From: Klenkia marina
GTDB taxonomy: Bacteria; Actinomycetota; Actinomycetes; Mycobacteriales; Geodermatophilaceae
Assembly: GCF_900101025.1 (NCBI RefSeq)
Contig: NZ_FMUH01000003.1
Coordinates: forward strand, 310,001 to 374,000
Length of the DNA: 64,000 nucleotides
Direction of reading: 5' to 3'
In this document: positions 15,311 to 25,314 of the stretch, piece after piece
Layout of the letters: each line of letters starts with the position of its first letter
How positions within the stretch are numbered: the first letter of the stretch is position 1
Notes under the pieces: generated by a model
Database searches by the model: none
What the model was told of the DNA's origin: nothing
Seen by the model: the letters and a program-made list of their open reading frames with translations, nothing else
Made by a program: the position numbers and the translations under genes

Positions 15311-15562
15311 TCAGGCGGAACCGTCCGCGCCGCCGTCGTGCTGGCCCGGGGTGCCGCCGCCGGCGCCGCTGTCCGCGGGGCCCTCGGCGCCGCCGTCGGC
15401 ACCGCCGTCGTGCTGGCCGGGGGTACCGGCACCGGCGCCGCTGTCCGCGGGGCCCTCGGCGCCGCCGTCGGCACCGCCGTCGTGCTGGCCCGGGGTGCCC
15501 TCGCCGGCACCGCTGTCGGCGGGACCCTCGGTGCTGGTCATGTCGTCGTCGTCGAACGCCAC
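15311..15562 (-). CDS. Small acidic protein of three 24-residue repeats
   Basis: An 83-residue protein made of an 11-residue leader (VAFDDDDMTST) and three consecutive 24-residue units. Each unit starts EGPADSGAG, has one variable residue (E, A or G), then GTPGQHDGGADG; only that position and one G/S near the end change. It has no Cys, Lys, Arg or aromatic residue beyond Phe3, and one His per unit. The GTG start at 15562 is supported by GGAGGA 3 bases upstream; ATG 15541 is the alternative. It precedes a perfect hairpin and the JmjC oxygenase gene on the same strand. Function is not known; a substrate or precursor peptide for the oxygenase is a hypothesis. A disordered acidic protein is the simpler reading. 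Confidence 0.75.
   Translation of the reverse strand: MAFDDDDMTSTEGPADSGAGEGTPGQHDGGADGGAEGPADSGAGAGTPGQHDGGADGGAEGPADSGAGGGTPGQHDGGADGSA
15314..15529 (-). repeat. Three tandem 72-bp coding repeats
   Basis: Three in-frame 72-bp copies, nearly identical at DNA level, fill residues 12-83 of the small acidic protein and end exactly at its stop. The period is clear from GTCCGCGGGG at 15371 and 15443. Such DNA identity suggests recent expansion by slippage or recombination. Confidence 0.88.
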
Positions 15563-15708
15563 GGTTCCTCCATCGGACTCGTCCTGCGACCGCCGGTCGG
15601 CGGTCCCGGGGGAGCTGTACCGCGATGATCGTCGGACTACACATGCCGTCCGCGACCATCGGCGCCCGCCGGATTCGAACCCCTCCGGCCCGGGGTAGCG
15701 GGCGTCGC

Positions 15709-16677
15709 GTGGAACAGTCCGCACGGTGGTCCGACGAGGTCGCCCGCACCGCCGCCGCCTTCTCCGTCCTGCTCGACGGCGGCTGGTCCCCGCCGCTCCC
15801 CGGCGGCGGGTCGACCGCCGCCCGCTGGTCCGCGCTGGCCGAGCTCGGCGCCCGCGACCTGCCGCTGGCCCGGCTCGCCGAGGGCCACGCCGACGCCGTG
15901 GCGGTGCTCGCCGAGCTCGACGGGCCCGAGCCCGGGCCGGGCGCGCGGCTCGGGGTCTGGGCCGCCGAGCCCCCGACCGGGCGGGTCGCGGCCCGCCGGG
16001 TCGACGGGGGCTGGGTGCTGACCGGCACCAAGCAGTGGTGCTCGGGTGCCCGGGCCTGCACCGGCGCCCTGGTGACCGCGCACGCCGACGACGGCCGCCG
16101 GATCTTCCTGGTCGACCTCGCCGCGCCCGGGGTGTCCCCGCGCCCCGGCAGCTGGGCCGCCCCCGGCATGGCCGGCAGCGACACCGTGGACGTCGAGCTG
16201 CGCGACGTGCCGGCGCAGGCCGTGGGCGGGCCGCGGGCCTACCTGGACCGCCCGGGCTTCTGGCACGGCGGCATCGGGGTGGCCGCGGTCTGGGCCGGTG
16301 GCGCCCGGGGGGTCGCCGCGGCGCTCGCCGGCGTGGTGGCCGCGGGACCCGACCCGCACCGGGACGCCGCCTGGGGCTCGGTCGACGTGGCGCTGCACGC
16401 GCTGGACGCCGCGCTCGCGGTCGCCGCCGCCGAGGTCGACGCCGACCCGCACGACGACGCGGGGACGGCGGCCGGGCGCGCCCACCGGGTGCGCGGGCTG
16501 GCCGCCCGCACCGGCCTCGAGGTGCTGGCGACCGTCGGCCGGGCGCTGGGGGCCGGCCCGGCCGCGCACGACGGCGCCCACGCGGCCCGCTGCGCCGACC
16601 TGGAGGTGTACCTGCGCCAGCACCACGGCGACCGCGACCTCGCCGCGCTGGCCGACGACCTGCGGGCCCGCCGGTGA
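15709..16677 (+). CDS. Acyl-CoA dehydrogenase family protein
   Basis: A 322-residue protein with an acyl-CoA dehydrogenase-like layout: an N-terminal helical part, a central FAD-contacting beta part around WVLTGTKQWCSGARACTGAL, and a C-terminal helical part ending YLRQHHGDRDLAALADDL. It is shorter than typical enzymes (about 380 residues) and I cannot identify the catalytic Glu, so oxidase or non-classical activity is possible. GTG 15709 begins the conserved part. It is divergent from the repeat peptide gene and couples (GTGA at 16674) to the PIG-L gene. Four genes, 15709-18699, overlap successively and must act together. Confidence 0.78.
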   Translation: MEQSARWSDEVARTAAAFSVLLDGGWSPPLPGGGSTAARWSALAELGARDLPLARLAEGHADAVAVLAELDGPEPGPGARLGVWAAEPPTGRVAARRVDGGWVLTGTKQWCSGARACTGALVTAHADDGRRIFLVDLAAPGVSPRPGSWAAPGMAGSDTVDVELRDVPAQAVGGPRAYLDRPGFWHGGIGVAAVWAGGARGVAAALAGVVAAGPDPHRDAAWGSVDVALHALDAALAVAAAEVDADPHDDAGTAAGRAHRVRGLAARTGLEVLATVGRALGAGPAAHDGAHAARCADLEVYLRQHHGDRDLAALADDLRARR

Positions 16678-17402
16678 CCGCGCCCGCGGCCGGTCACCGG
16701 CCCGACGCCACCCCCGAGGCGGTCTGGGCGGCCTGGGAACCCGACTGGCCCGCCTGGGTGCCCGACCCGGCCTGGCGGCGCGTCGTGGTCTGCGCCGCGC
16801 ACCCCGACGACGAGGTGCTGGGCGTCGGCGGCACGATGGCCCAGCTCGCCGGGGCGGGGGTCGAGCTGCACCTGGTGGCGGTGACCGACGGCGAGGCCAG
16901 CCACCCGGGCAACCCGGTGCTGGGCCCGCGCGAGCTGGCCGCCGCCCGGGTCGAGGAGAGCGCACACGCGCTCACCGCGCTGGGGGCCGGCCGGGTGCGC
17001 ACCACCCGGCTGGGACTGCCGGACTCCGGCGTGGCCGGCCACGAGGCCGAGCTCGCCGTGTCGCTGCTCCCGCTGCTGGCCGGGGCGGACGCGGTCCTCA
17101 CGACCTGGACCGGGGACGGCCACCCCGACCACGAGGCGGTGGGCCGGGCGACGCTGGCGGCCGCGGGCGACGTCCCGGTGTGGCAGTACCCCGTCTGGAC
17201 CTGGCACTGGGCGGTGCCCGACGACCCCCGGGTGCCGTGGCGGCGGGCGCGGCGGGTGCCGCTGCCGCCGTCGGTGCGGGCGGCCAAGCAGGCCGCGGTC
17301 GCCTGCTTCACCACCCAGGTGCACCCGCTGGGCCCCGACCCCGCCGTCCTGCCGCCCGAGTTCCTGGCCCACGCCGACCGCGACCACGAGGTGCTCTGGT
17401 GA
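16674..17402 (+). CDS. PIG-L family deacetylase
   Basis: A 242-residue LmbE-like zinc deacetylase. VVVCAAHPDDEVLGVGGTMA carries the HPDDE metal and catalytic motif, and TTWTGDGHPDHEAVGRATL the second HPDH motif. Family members remove acetyl groups from GlcNAc-containing lipids or glycosides (GPI precursors, mycothiol and antibiotic intermediates). The neighbours, a dehydrogenase, a methyltransferase and a GT2, suggest tailoring of an unknown glycosylated molecule. Start and stop both overlap the adjoining genes by 4 bases. Confidence 0.88.
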   Translation: MTAPAAGHRPDATPEAVWAAWEPDWPAWVPDPAWRRVVVCAAHPDDEVLGVGGTMAQLAGAGVELHLVAVTDGEASHPGNPVLGPRELAAARVEESAHALTALGAGRVRTTRLGLPDSGVAGHEAELAVSLLPLLAGADAVLTTWTGDGHPDHEAVGRATLAAAGDVPVWQYPVWTWHWAVPDDPRVPWRRARRVPLPPSVRAAKQAAVACFTTQVHPLGPDPAVLPPEFLAHADRDHEVLW

Positions 17403-17998
17403 CCCTCCCGCCCACGTACTTCGACGACCTGTACGCCGCGGCCGAGGACCCGTGGTCGCTGCGCACCCGCTGGTACGAGCGGCGCAAGTACGCGCTCACC
17501 GCGGGGGTGCTGCCCCGCGAGCGCTACGCCGAGGGCCTCGAGGTGGGCTGCTCGGTCGGCGAGCTGACCGCCCACCTCGCCCCCCGCTGCGACCGCTTCA
17601 CCGCCTGGGACGCCAGCACCGCGGCCGTCGCGACGGCCGCCACCCGCAACCCCGGGGTCGCCGTCGAGCGGCGGGTCGTCCCCGTCGACCGGTTGCCGGA
17701 GGTCGACCTGCTCGTGCTGTCGGAGGTCCTCTACTACCTGTCCCCGGCCGACCTCGCGGCCCTGCTCGACCAGGTGCGGACGGCGGTGCGCCCCGGCGGG
17801 ACCCTGCTCGCCGTGCACTGGCGGCACCCGGTGGCCGACTACCCGCAGACCGGCGACGCCGTCCACGCCGCGCTGCGGGCCGCCCTGGACTGGCCGCGGG
17901 TGGCCGGTCACGAGGAACCGGACTTCCTGCTGGAGTGCTGGGTGCGGGGCGACAACGCCCGGGCCGCCTCGGTCGCCGCGGCCGAGGACCTGTGGTGA
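17399..17998 (+). CDS. SAM-dependent methyltransferase, NodS-like
   Basis: A 199-residue methyltransferase whose N-terminus (TYFDDLYAAAEDPWSLRTRW, then YERRKYALT) and motif I (GLEVGCSVGELTAHLAPRC) resemble the NodS family, which N-methylates deacetylated sugar amines. That chemistry would follow directly from the PIG-L deacetylase upstream, a suggestive but unproven order. EVDLLVLSEVLYYLSP is the post-II motif. It is coupled at both ends by GTGA overlaps. Confidence 0.82.
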   Translation: MTLPPTYFDDLYAAAEDPWSLRTRWYERRKYALTAGVLPRERYAEGLEVGCSVGELTAHLAPRCDRFTAWDASTAAVATAATRNPGVAVERRVVPVDRLPEVDLLVLSEVLYYLSPADLAALLDQVRTAVRPGGTLLAVHWRHPVADYPQTGDAVHAALRAALDWPRVAGHEEPDFLLECWVRGDNARAASVAAAEDLW

Positions 17999-18699
17999 CC
18001 CCCGACCTGCTGGGCGTGGTGGTGCCCGCCCGTGACGAGGCCACCGCGCTCCCGGGCTGCCTGGCCTCGCTGGCCCGTGCCACCGCCCACCCCGAGCTGG
18101 CCGGGACGCCGGTGCTGGTCGTGGTGGTCGCCGACCGGTGCACCGACGACACCGCCGACCTCGCCGCCGCGGCGGGTGCCCTGGTGGTCACCGCCACGGG
18201 CGAGACCGTCGGGGATGCCCGGCACGCCGGCGCGCTGGCCGTGCTGGCGCGGGCGCCGCGCCCCGAGCGGGTGTGGCTGGCCAGCACCGACGCCGACAGC
18301 CTGGTGCCCGAGGGCTGGCTGGCGATGCAGCGGGCGGCCGCCGAGTCCGGCGTGCACGCCCTGGTGGGCCTGGTCGAGGTCGCCGACTGGAGCGGTCACC
18401 CGCCGCACGTGGCGGCCGCCTTCACCGACGCGTACGACGACTGGCGCCGGGGCGGTCCGGGCGCGGTGCACCCGCACGTCCACGGGGCCAACCTCGGCGT
18501 CCGCGGGGACGCCTACCTGCGCGCCGGCGGGTTCCCGCCGCTCGCGGTCTCCGAGGACGCCGCGCTGGTGGGCGCGCTCACGCTGTCGGGCGCGACGGTG
18601 CTGCGGACGCCGGGCTGCCCCGTGGCCACCTCGGCGCGCCGGGACCCGCGGGCCCCCGGCGGGTTCGGCACCGACCTGGACCGGCTGGCCGGCGACTGA
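17995..18699 (+). CDS. Glycosyltransferase family 2
   Basis: A 234-residue soluble GT-A glycosyltransferase: LGVVVPARDEATALPGCLAS at the N-terminus, a CTDDTADLAAA segment, then VWLASTDADSLVPEGWL with the D-x-D metal site, and HGANLGVRGDAYLRAGGFPP as the acceptor-side motif. No membrane segment is seen. It is the last of four overlapping genes and ends 18 bases before the dinB start, with the LexA box between. Donor and acceptor are unknown. Confidence 0.85.
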   Translation: MTPDLLGVVVPARDEATALPGCLASLARATAHPELAGTPVLVVVVADRCTDDTADLAAAAGALVVTATGETVGDARHAGALAVLARAPRPERVWLASTDADSLVPEGWLAMQRAAAESGVHALVGLVEVADWSGHPPHVAAAFTDAYDDWRRGGPGAVHPHVHGANLGVRGDAYLRAGGFPPLAVSEDAALVGALTLSGATVLRTPGCPVATSARRDPRAPGGFGTDLDRLAGD

Positions 18700-18704
18700 C
18701 CCGG

Positions 18705-18725
18705 TAGGGTCGAACACGTGTTCGA
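18705..18725 (+). promoter_or_regulatory. dinB promoter with LexA box over the start codon
   Basis: TAGGGT (18705-18710) is a -10 box 7 bases before GTG 18718. TCGAAC-ACGT-GTTCGA (18710-18725) is a perfect actinobacterial LexA site that starts in the -10 box and covers the start codon, so LexA would block initiation of transcription directly. Confidence 0.87.
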
Positions 18726-19974
18726 CGACGCCCGCGCCGAGGGGTGCCGTGTGCTGCACGTCGACATGGATGCGTTCTTCGCCAGCGTCGCGGTGCGCGA
18801 GAACCCCTCGCTGGCCGGGCGGCCGGTCGTCGTCGGGGGCGTGGGCGGCCGGGGCGTGGTCACCTCGGCCACCTACGAGGCGCGGGCCTTCGGCGTGCGC
18901 AGCGCGATGCCCACCGCCCGGGCCCTGCGCCTGTGCCCGCAGGCGGTGGTCGTGCCCATCGACGGGGCGCTGGTCAGCGAGGTCTCCCGCGGCGTCATGG
19001 CCCTCTTCCGCACCATCACCCCGCTGGTCGAGCCGGTCAGCGTCGACGAGGCGTTCCTCGACGTCTCCGGCGCCGGCCGCGGGCTGGGCGACCCGGTCGC
19101 CGTGGCCGAGCTGGTGCGGGCCCGGGTCTTCGACGAGCAGGGCATCACCTGCTCGGTCGGGGTGGCCGCCACCAAGTTCGTGGCGAAGGTGGCCTCGGCC
19201 CACTGCAAGCCCGACGGCCTGCTCGTCGTCCGCCCGGCCGAGGTCGTGGGCTTCCTGCACCCGCTGCCGGTGCGCGCGCTGTGGGGCGTTGGCCCGAAGA
19301 CCGAGGAGTCGTTGCGCACCCTGGGGCTGCGCACCGTGGCCGACCTCGCGCACGTGCCCCTCGACGTCCTCGGGCGCACCGTCGGCCAGGGGGCGGCCCG
19401 GCACCTGCACGAGCTGGCCTGGGGTCGTGACCCCCGCCGCGTCGTCCCCGACGACCCCGAGAAGTCCACCGGCGCCGAGGAGACCTTCGGCACCGACGTG
19501 TCCGACCGCCGGGTGGTGCACCGCGAGCTGCTGCACCTGGCCGAGCGCACGGCGGGCCGGCTGAGGTCGGCGGGGTACCTGGCCCGCACCGTCAGCCTCA
19601 AGGTGCGGTTCGCCGACTTCCGCACCATCACGCGGTCGCGCACCCTCGCCGTGCCCAGCGACGTCGGCCAGGAGGTCTACGACACCGCCCGCGAGCTCTT
19701 CGACGCCCTGGGCGACACCGGCCCGGTCCGGCTCGTCGGTGTCCGGGCCGAGCGGCTCACGCCCGTCGACGAGACCCCCACCCAGCTCGAGCTGGGCGCC
19801 CCCGAGCACGGGCGCCGCGACGCGGAGCTCGCCGCCGACCGGGCGGCCCGCCGCTTCGGCGCCGGCGCGGTCCGGCCGGCCACGCTGCTGCGCCGGGACG
19901 GCCTCACCGGCCGTTCCCAGCCGGCCCCGAGGCCCGACCGGGCCCGCCGCCGACCCACCGGCGACCAGGGGTGA
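18718..19974 (+). CDS. dinB: DNA polymerase IV (Y family)
   Basis: A 418-residue translesion polymerase. VLHVDMDAFFASVAV carries the first catalytic Asp pair, VSVDEAFLDVSG the second acidic pair (DE), and SVGVAATKFVAKVASAHCKP the palm; LWGVGPKTEESLRTLGLRTV is the helix-hairpin-helix thumb; the little-finger domain follows and the tail is basic and disordered. It extends damaged or mismatched primers at low fidelity. GTG 18718 is 7 bases after TAGGGT and overlaps a LexA box, so it is probably leaderless and SOS-induced; GTG 18751, with GAGGGG 6 bases upstream, would also give a complete palm. No C-terminal beta-clamp motif is clearly seen. Confidence 0.93.
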   Translation: MFDDARAEGCRVLHVDMDAFFASVAVRENPSLAGRPVVVGGVGGRGVVTSATYEARAFGVRSAMPTARALRLCPQAVVVPIDGALVSEVSRGVMALFRTITPLVEPVSVDEAFLDVSGAGRGLGDPVAVAELVRARVFDEQGITCSVGVAATKFVAKVASAHCKPDGLLVVRPAEVVGFLHPLPVRALWGVGPKTEESLRTLGLRTVADLAHVPLDVLGRTVGQGAARHLHELAWGRDPRRVVPDDPEKSTGAEETFGTDVSDRRVVHRELLHLAERTAGRLRSAGYLARTVSLKVRFADFRTITRSRTLAVPSDVGQEVYDTARELFDALGDTGPVRLVGVRAERLTPVDETPTQLELGAPEHGRRDAELAADRAARRFGAGAVRPATLLRRDGLTGRSQPAPRPDRARRRPTGDQG

Positions 19975-20174
19975 GCACGCGTGGGGGAGCGGGAACGGCA
20001 CCGGCCGCCGAGGCGTTCCCCGGGTACGCGCATCGCCCGCCCGGGTGGTTCGCGACCGACATGCCGTGTCGGGGGGTGGCTCGCCTTTCGCACCCCGCCG
20101 CGGACTCGTATCCTCGATCGTGCTGCCGGCGACTCGCCACCGGCAGTACCGAAGGTGGACCTCAGGAGGTCGTC

Positions 20175-20573
20175 GTGCCGCTCTCCGAGCACGAGCAGAA
20201 GTTGCTGGAGCAGATCGAGCGCGCGCTCGTCGACGACGACCCGAAGTTCGCCTCGCAGGTGCGCAGCGGCGATCGCCGCAAGGGCGCCCGCCGCAAGCTC
20301 CAGCTCGGTGCGCTGCTCGTCGTCGTCGGGCTCGCCCTGCTCGTCGGCGGGGCCGCGCTCCCGTCGGTCCCGCTGGGTGTCGCCGGCTTCGTCGTCATGC
20401 TGGCCGGTGCCGGGCTCGGGGTGCTGAACTACAAGCACGCCACCGGCGCCGCCCCCGCGGGCCAGGCCCAGGGGGCGGCCGGCAAGCCCGGCGCCCGGGG
20501 TGCGGCCAAGGCGCGCAAGCAGCCGCTGAAGGACCGCCTCGAGGAGCGCTTCCGCCGCCGCTACGACCAGTAG
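20175..20573 (+). CDS. DUF3040 membrane protein
   Basis: A 132-residue actinobacterial DUF3040 protein: cytoplasmic VPLSEHEQKLLEQIERAL at the start, two adjacent membrane segments (LGALLVVVGLALLVGGAALP and VPLGVAGFVVMLAGAGLGVL), and a basic, Lys/Arg-rich C-terminus. Members often lie between dinB and mraZ in actinobacteria, as here. Function unknown. GTG 20175 has AGGAGG 5 bases upstream. Upstream, TATCCT (20109-20114) is a plausible -10 box. Confidence 0.88.
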   Translation: MPLSEHEQKLLEQIERALVDDDPKFASQVRSGDRRKGARRKLQLGALLVVVGLALLVGGAALPSVPLGVAGFVVMLAGAGLGVLNYKHATGAAPAGQAQGAAGKPGARGAAKARKQPLKDRLEERFRRRYDQ

Positions 20574-20608
20574 CAGCGCCGCCCCGCGGCCCCGGGCAGA
20601 CCGCACAC

Positions 20609-20645
20609 CACCGCCGCCCCACCCGCTACGGGTGGGGCGGCGGTG
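20609..20645. terminator. Bidirectional terminator hairpin
   Basis: A perfect 17-bp inverted repeat (20609-20625, 20629-20645) with loop CTA, between the stop of the DUF3040 gene (20573) and the convergent stop of the transglutaminase gene (20667). Confidence 0.85.
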
Positions 20646-20666
20646 CTGTCGGGTGCGGGCGCCCCG

Positions 20667-22970
20667 TCAGGCCGGGTTCGTCGCCCGCGCCGGGCGGTGG
20701 TCGCGCAGCCGACCGGCCGCGTCGGCCAGCAGCGAGGCGGGCAGCAGCCGGGCCCGCACCCGGGCCCGGCGTGGGCGCGACCGCCGCAGCGCCGTCTCCA
20801 CCACCCGCACCGCGGCCGGCAGCCCCGGGGTCGGGTCGGACGATGGCGGGGCGTAGACGTCGGCCTGCAGTGCGTCGGCCAGGGTGCGCACCGCGGACCC
20901 CACCCCGGCCACCCCGGCACGGCCGGTGTGCGCCACCAGGTCGTCGGCCAGTTGCCGCGGCGTGCCGGTCGAGCGCAGCGGGACGTCGAGGTCGACCGCC
21001 AGGGCCAGCAGCTCGTCCCAGGCCGAGGCCGGCCCGCCGGTGGCCAGCCGCCGGCGCCGCTGGGCGGCCCGGAGGACGGCGGGGACGGCGAGCAGCGCCA
21101 GCAATCCCACCGAGCCCCCACCCCAGGCGGCGATGACCGCCCACGGCAGCCCCCGGTCGGTGACCGGCGTGGCGACCGGGACGAACTCGTCGTCCCGGTC
21201 GAGCTGGGCCGACGGGACCGCCGGGGCCGACGTCGGCACGGCCGGCGCCTGGGTCTGCTGGGGCGGGGCGTCGGCCCGCGGTGCCCAGGGGAGCTCGACC
21301 GCGCGGACCCCCGCGATCGGGGTGGGGTCGAACGGCACCCAGCCCAGGCCGTCGTAGAAGACCTCGACCCAGGCGTGCGCGTCGGCGGTGGTCACCAGGC
21401 GGGCGCCGTCGGCCTGCTCCCGGCCCGGGGTGTAGCCGAGCACGACCCGCGCCGGGACCCCGGCGGCCCGCACGAGCACCGCCATGGCCCCGGCGTACTG
21501 CTCGCAGTAGCCCCGCCGCAGCTCGAGGAAGTCGGCGAGGTCGTCGCCGGTGCTGCCCGGTTCGGTGCGCAGGCTGTAGACGAAGCCGTTGGCCCGGTCG
21601 GTGAGGAAGTCGTAGATCGCACGCACCCGCTGGTCGGGGCTCTGCGCGGGGGAGGTCAGCTCGTCGACCAGGTCGGTCACCCGCGGGTCGAGCGCCGGCA
21701 GGGCGGTGAACGCCTGCTGCACCGGGTCGTCGGCGGGCAGGGCCGGGCTGGCTGCCAGCTGGTCGACGGTGGGGAGCGCCTCGCGGGCGGTCTCGGTCCA
21801 CGTGCGCCCGGCGGTGCGGGTGCCGTCGCGGCCGAAGACCGTGCCGCTCGCCACGTCGACCTGCCAGTCCTCGCCGTCGACGTCGTCCACCGCGGCGGTG
21901 CCCACCGAGGCGAACAGAGGCAGGAAGCGGTCGTCGTGGGCGAGGGCGCTGATCGTCGCCTGCACCTCGCGCTGGGGCACGGTGCCGGGCACCGGCACCA
22001 GCTCGCCCGTGGACGCCAGCGACCGGTCGCCGTCCAGGGCGCCGATCTCCCAGCCCTCGTCGGTGTAGCGGTCGAGCGCCACCGCGCGCAGGTAGGCGGG
22101 GTCGCGCACGTCGGCCTCCACCCGCAGCAGGTCCACCGGGGCGGGCTGGGTGAGCTGGCCGCGCAGCGCCGCCTGCGGGTCCAGGGAGGTGCCGGTGCTG
22201 GACACGCCGGATCCGCTGCCGGTGCCCAGGCCCGCGGCGAGGGAGCCCTCCGCGAGGGTGGGCACCACCAGGGGCGCCAGCAGACCGGCCAGGACGGCGA
22301 CGGCACCCAGCCGCAGCGCGGGCAGCGCACCGGTGCCGGCCAGCGCCCCGGGCCCCGAGCGCTGCCGGCCGGCCAGCCGCAGCCGCTGGTCGGCCCACAG
22401 CAGCAGCGCCAGCCCCAGCGCGGGCCCGAGGAACACCAGCAGCGAGACGTCGCCGGTCGTGGTCGCCACCGGCACGCAGCACAGCACCAGCAGGGCGAGC
22501 CCACCGGCGGCCGGTTGGCGGCCGCCCACGGCGACCAGGTCGACGACGAGGGTGAGCGTGCCGACCAGCAGCGCGGCGAGCGACAGCAGCCCGGCCAGGG
22601 GCAGCACGGGGGTGGACTGCTCCCGGATCTGGCCGAACCCGGTCGCGAGCACCTCCAGCAGGTCCGCGGTGCTCGACGGGGTCGGCAGGACGCCGAGCAG
22701 GGCGCGCGCGGGGGCGAACACCCAGGTGAGCAGGGTGAGCAGAGCGGCGATCTGGACGAGGGGGACGACGAGCTCGCCGACGACGGAGTCGGCCCGGCCC
22801 ATCCGCTCGGTCGCCGCCCGCAAGAGCGCCCCCGACGCGGTGACGGTCAGGACGGCGAGGACCGCCGTCGGCAGCCACGCCCCGGTCGCGTAGACCGGGG
22901 TGAGTGCCAGGGACCCCAGGCAGAGCGCCGCGGCGACGGCGAGGACGGTGCCCCACCGGGCGCGGTTCAC
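20667..22970 (-). CDS. DUF3488/transglutaminase-like membrane protein
   Basis: A 767-residue protein with about six N-terminal membrane segments (DUF3488), an extracytoplasmic transglutaminase-like domain, one further membrane segment ([20 protein letters not shown]) and a cytoplasmic DUF4129-like tail. The Cys-His-Asp triad is complete: Cys489 ([10 protein letters not shown]), His532 ([10 protein letters not shown]) and Asp548 (VPFDPTP). Proteins of this kind are fused in operons with MoxR and DUF58 proteins and may crosslink or cleave surface proteins. GTG 22970 overlaps the DUF58 stop (GTGA). Order moxR-DUF58-transglutaminase is the standard one. Confidence 0.9.
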   Translation of the reverse strand: MNRARWGTVLAVAAALCLGSLALTPVYATGAWLPTAVLAVLTVTASGALLRAATERMGRADSVVGELVVPLVQIAALLTLLTWVFAPARALLGVLPTPSSTADLLEVLATGFGQIREQSTPVLPLAGLLSLAALLVGTLTLVVDLVAVGGRQPAAGGLALLVLCCVPVATTTGDVSLLVFLGPALGLALLLWADQRLRLAGRQRSGPGALAGTGALPALRLGAVAVLAGLLAPLVVPTLAEGSLAAGLGTGSGSGVSSTGTSLDPQAALRGQLTQPAPVDLLRVEADVRDPAYLRAVALDRYTDEGWEIGALDGDRSLASTGELVPVPGTVPQREVQATISALAHDDRFLPLFASVGTAAVDDVDGEDWQVDVASGTVFGRDGTRTAGRTWTETAREALPTVDQLAASPALPADDPVQQAFTALPALDPRVTDLVDELTSPAQSPDQRVRAIYDFLTDRANGFVYSLRTEPGSTGDDLADFLELRRGYCEQYAGAMAVLVRAAGVPARVVLGYTPGREQADGARLVTTADAHAWVEVFYDGLGWVPFDPTPIAGVRAVELPWAPRADAPPQQTQAPAVPTSAPAVPSAQLDRDDEFVPVATPVTDRGLPWAVIAAWGGGSVGLLALLAVPAVLRAAQRRRRLATGGPASAWDELLALAVDLDVPLRSTGTPRQLADDLVAHTGRAGVAGVGSAVRTLADALQADVYAPPSSDPTPGLPAAVRVVETALRRSRPRRARVRARLLPASLLADAAGRLRDHRPARATNPA

Positions 22971-24322
22971 GCCGGCACCGCCCGGCTCGCCACGGGCCCG
23001 GACAGCCGCGCCCACACCGTCTCGACCGCGTCGTGCGGGCCGGCCAGGGCCACCCGCCAGCCGGCTGCGGTCAGGGCGGACGCCGCCCGGTCCTGCCGGT
23101 CGGCCAGCTGCGCCCGCACCGAGGGCGCGAGGGCGTGCTTGCGGGGACCACCGCTGCCGACCATCGCCTCGTGCCAGGCGGGGACGTCGACCAGCACCGC
23201 GACGTCGGTGCCCGGCCCCGACCGCGCCCGCACCAGCGCGGCGACCTCGTCGGGCCCGACGGCACCGAGCAGGCACACCAGCGGTCCCTGGTCGGCGCCG
23301 CGGCGCAGGGCCTGCACCGCGCCGTCGAGGTCGGTGGCCCGGGAGGCCGACACCCCGGCCAGCTGCTCACCCAGCCCGGCACGGTCGACCCCGGCACCCC
23401 CGGTCGGCTCGCCGAGGTCGGTGAGCAGCCGCAGGGCGGCCCCCCGGCCGAGCAGGTGGTCGCCGATGCTCGCCGCGGCCTCCACCACCCACTCCAGGGA
23501 GTCCGGTGGGGGAGCGGGGTCGCCGTGCGGGCCGTCGAGCACCGCCCCGCCCAGGGCGTGCGCCCGCTGCCGGGTGTCCACCAGCAGGGTCGCCGAGGAA
23601 CGCCACGGCCTCTCCTCCAGGCGCACCATCAGCTCGCCGGTGCGCGCGGTCGCCCGCCAGTGCACCTTGCGCAGGTCGTCGCCCCGCCGGTACTCGCGCG
23701 TGCTGACGTCGTCCTCGCCGTGGACGGCCAGCGACCGGCGCGCCCCCGCGGCGCCGCCCCCGGGGGCGCCGGAGAGGGTGATCGCCTCCAGCGGGCGCAC
23801 CCGGGGGACGACGGTCATCGTGGCGGTGTCCACCCCCGAGGTGGTGCGCAGCACCAGGCCGAAGGGGTCCACGAGCCGCAGCCGCAGCGGGCCCAGCGGG
23901 AGCCGCCCGCGGCGGGTGCCGTGCACCCGGTAGCGCAGCGCGGTGGTCGCGCCGGCGGGCAGCCGCTCGACGAGGAAGCGTGGTCGGTCGCCGAGGTCGG
24001 GCGGCAGCTGCTCGCTCAGCGCCCACAGGCCGCCGGCCCGGCGGTCGGTGTTGGTGATCTCGAGGAGCACGACGGCGTCCTGGCCCCGGGTCAGCCGGGC
24101 GGGGGTCACCGTGCGCCGGGTGGACAGCCGGAACCGCGCCCGCACCACGCCCACCGCGGCCAGCAGGGGGAGGGCGAGCACGAAGACGGCCACCTGCAGC
24201 AGCGACCGCTCGCCCAGCAGCACGCCCAGCAGCGCCAGGGTGGCCCCGGCGGCGACCAGGCAGCCACCGCGCAGCGTCAGGCTCGAGGTGAGGTCGGCCA
24301 GCCGGCCGGGGCGCCCGGGCAC
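22967..24322 (-). CDS. DUF58 domain protein
   Basis: A 451-residue protein with two adjacent N-terminal membrane segments (about residues 18-60), a middle beta-rich part, and the DUF58 core [19 protein letters not shown] followed by [11 protein letters not shown]. The C-terminal part resembles a von Willebrand A fold. DUF58 proteins work with MoxR ATPases in complexes of unknown purpose, often in protein assembly at the membrane. GTG 24322 lies 5 bases after the moxR stop; its own stop overlaps the transglutaminase start. Confidence 0.88.
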   Translation of the reverse strand: MPGRPGRLADLTSSLTLRGGCLVAAGATLALLGVLLGERSLLQVAVFVLALPLLAAVGVVRARFRLSTRRTVTPARLTRGQDAVVLLEITNTDRRAGGLWALSEQLPPDLGDRPRFLVERLPAGATTALRYRVHGTRRGRLPLGPLRLRLVDPFGLVLRTTSGVDTATMTVVPRVRPLEAITLSGAPGGGAAGARRSLAVHGEDDVSTREYRRGDDLRKVHWRATARTGELMVRLEERPWRSSATLLVDTRQRAHALGGAVLDGPHGDPAPPPDSLEWVVEAAASIGDHLLGRGAALRLLTDLGEPTGGAGVDRAGLGEQLAGVSASRATDLDGAVQALRRGADQGPLVCLLGAVGPDEVAALVRARSGPGTDVAVLVDVPAWHEAMVGSGGPRKHALAPSVRAQLADRQDRAASALTAAGWRVALAGPHDAVETVWARLSGPVASRAVPA

Positions 24323-24327
24323 GCCGG

Positions 24328-25314
<987 letters not shown>

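Noticed and set aside
15311-15540. 72-bp repeats as a possible CRISPR or mobile repeat array
   Set aside because: The units are directly adjacent without spacers and keep one reading frame that ends at a stop.
13974-15540. Arg-rich reading of the repeat region as an N-terminal extension of the oxygenase
   Set aside because: It is the out-of-frame translation of the acidic repeats, with no domain, and the acidic frame has a good ribosome binding site.
15665-15695. tRNA T-arm-like GGTTCGAATCC on the minus strand
   Set aside because: The stem around the TTCGAAT loop does not pair beyond two bases and no acceptor, D or anticodon arms can be built; it is the loop side of a chance GCCGGA/TCCGGC repeat.
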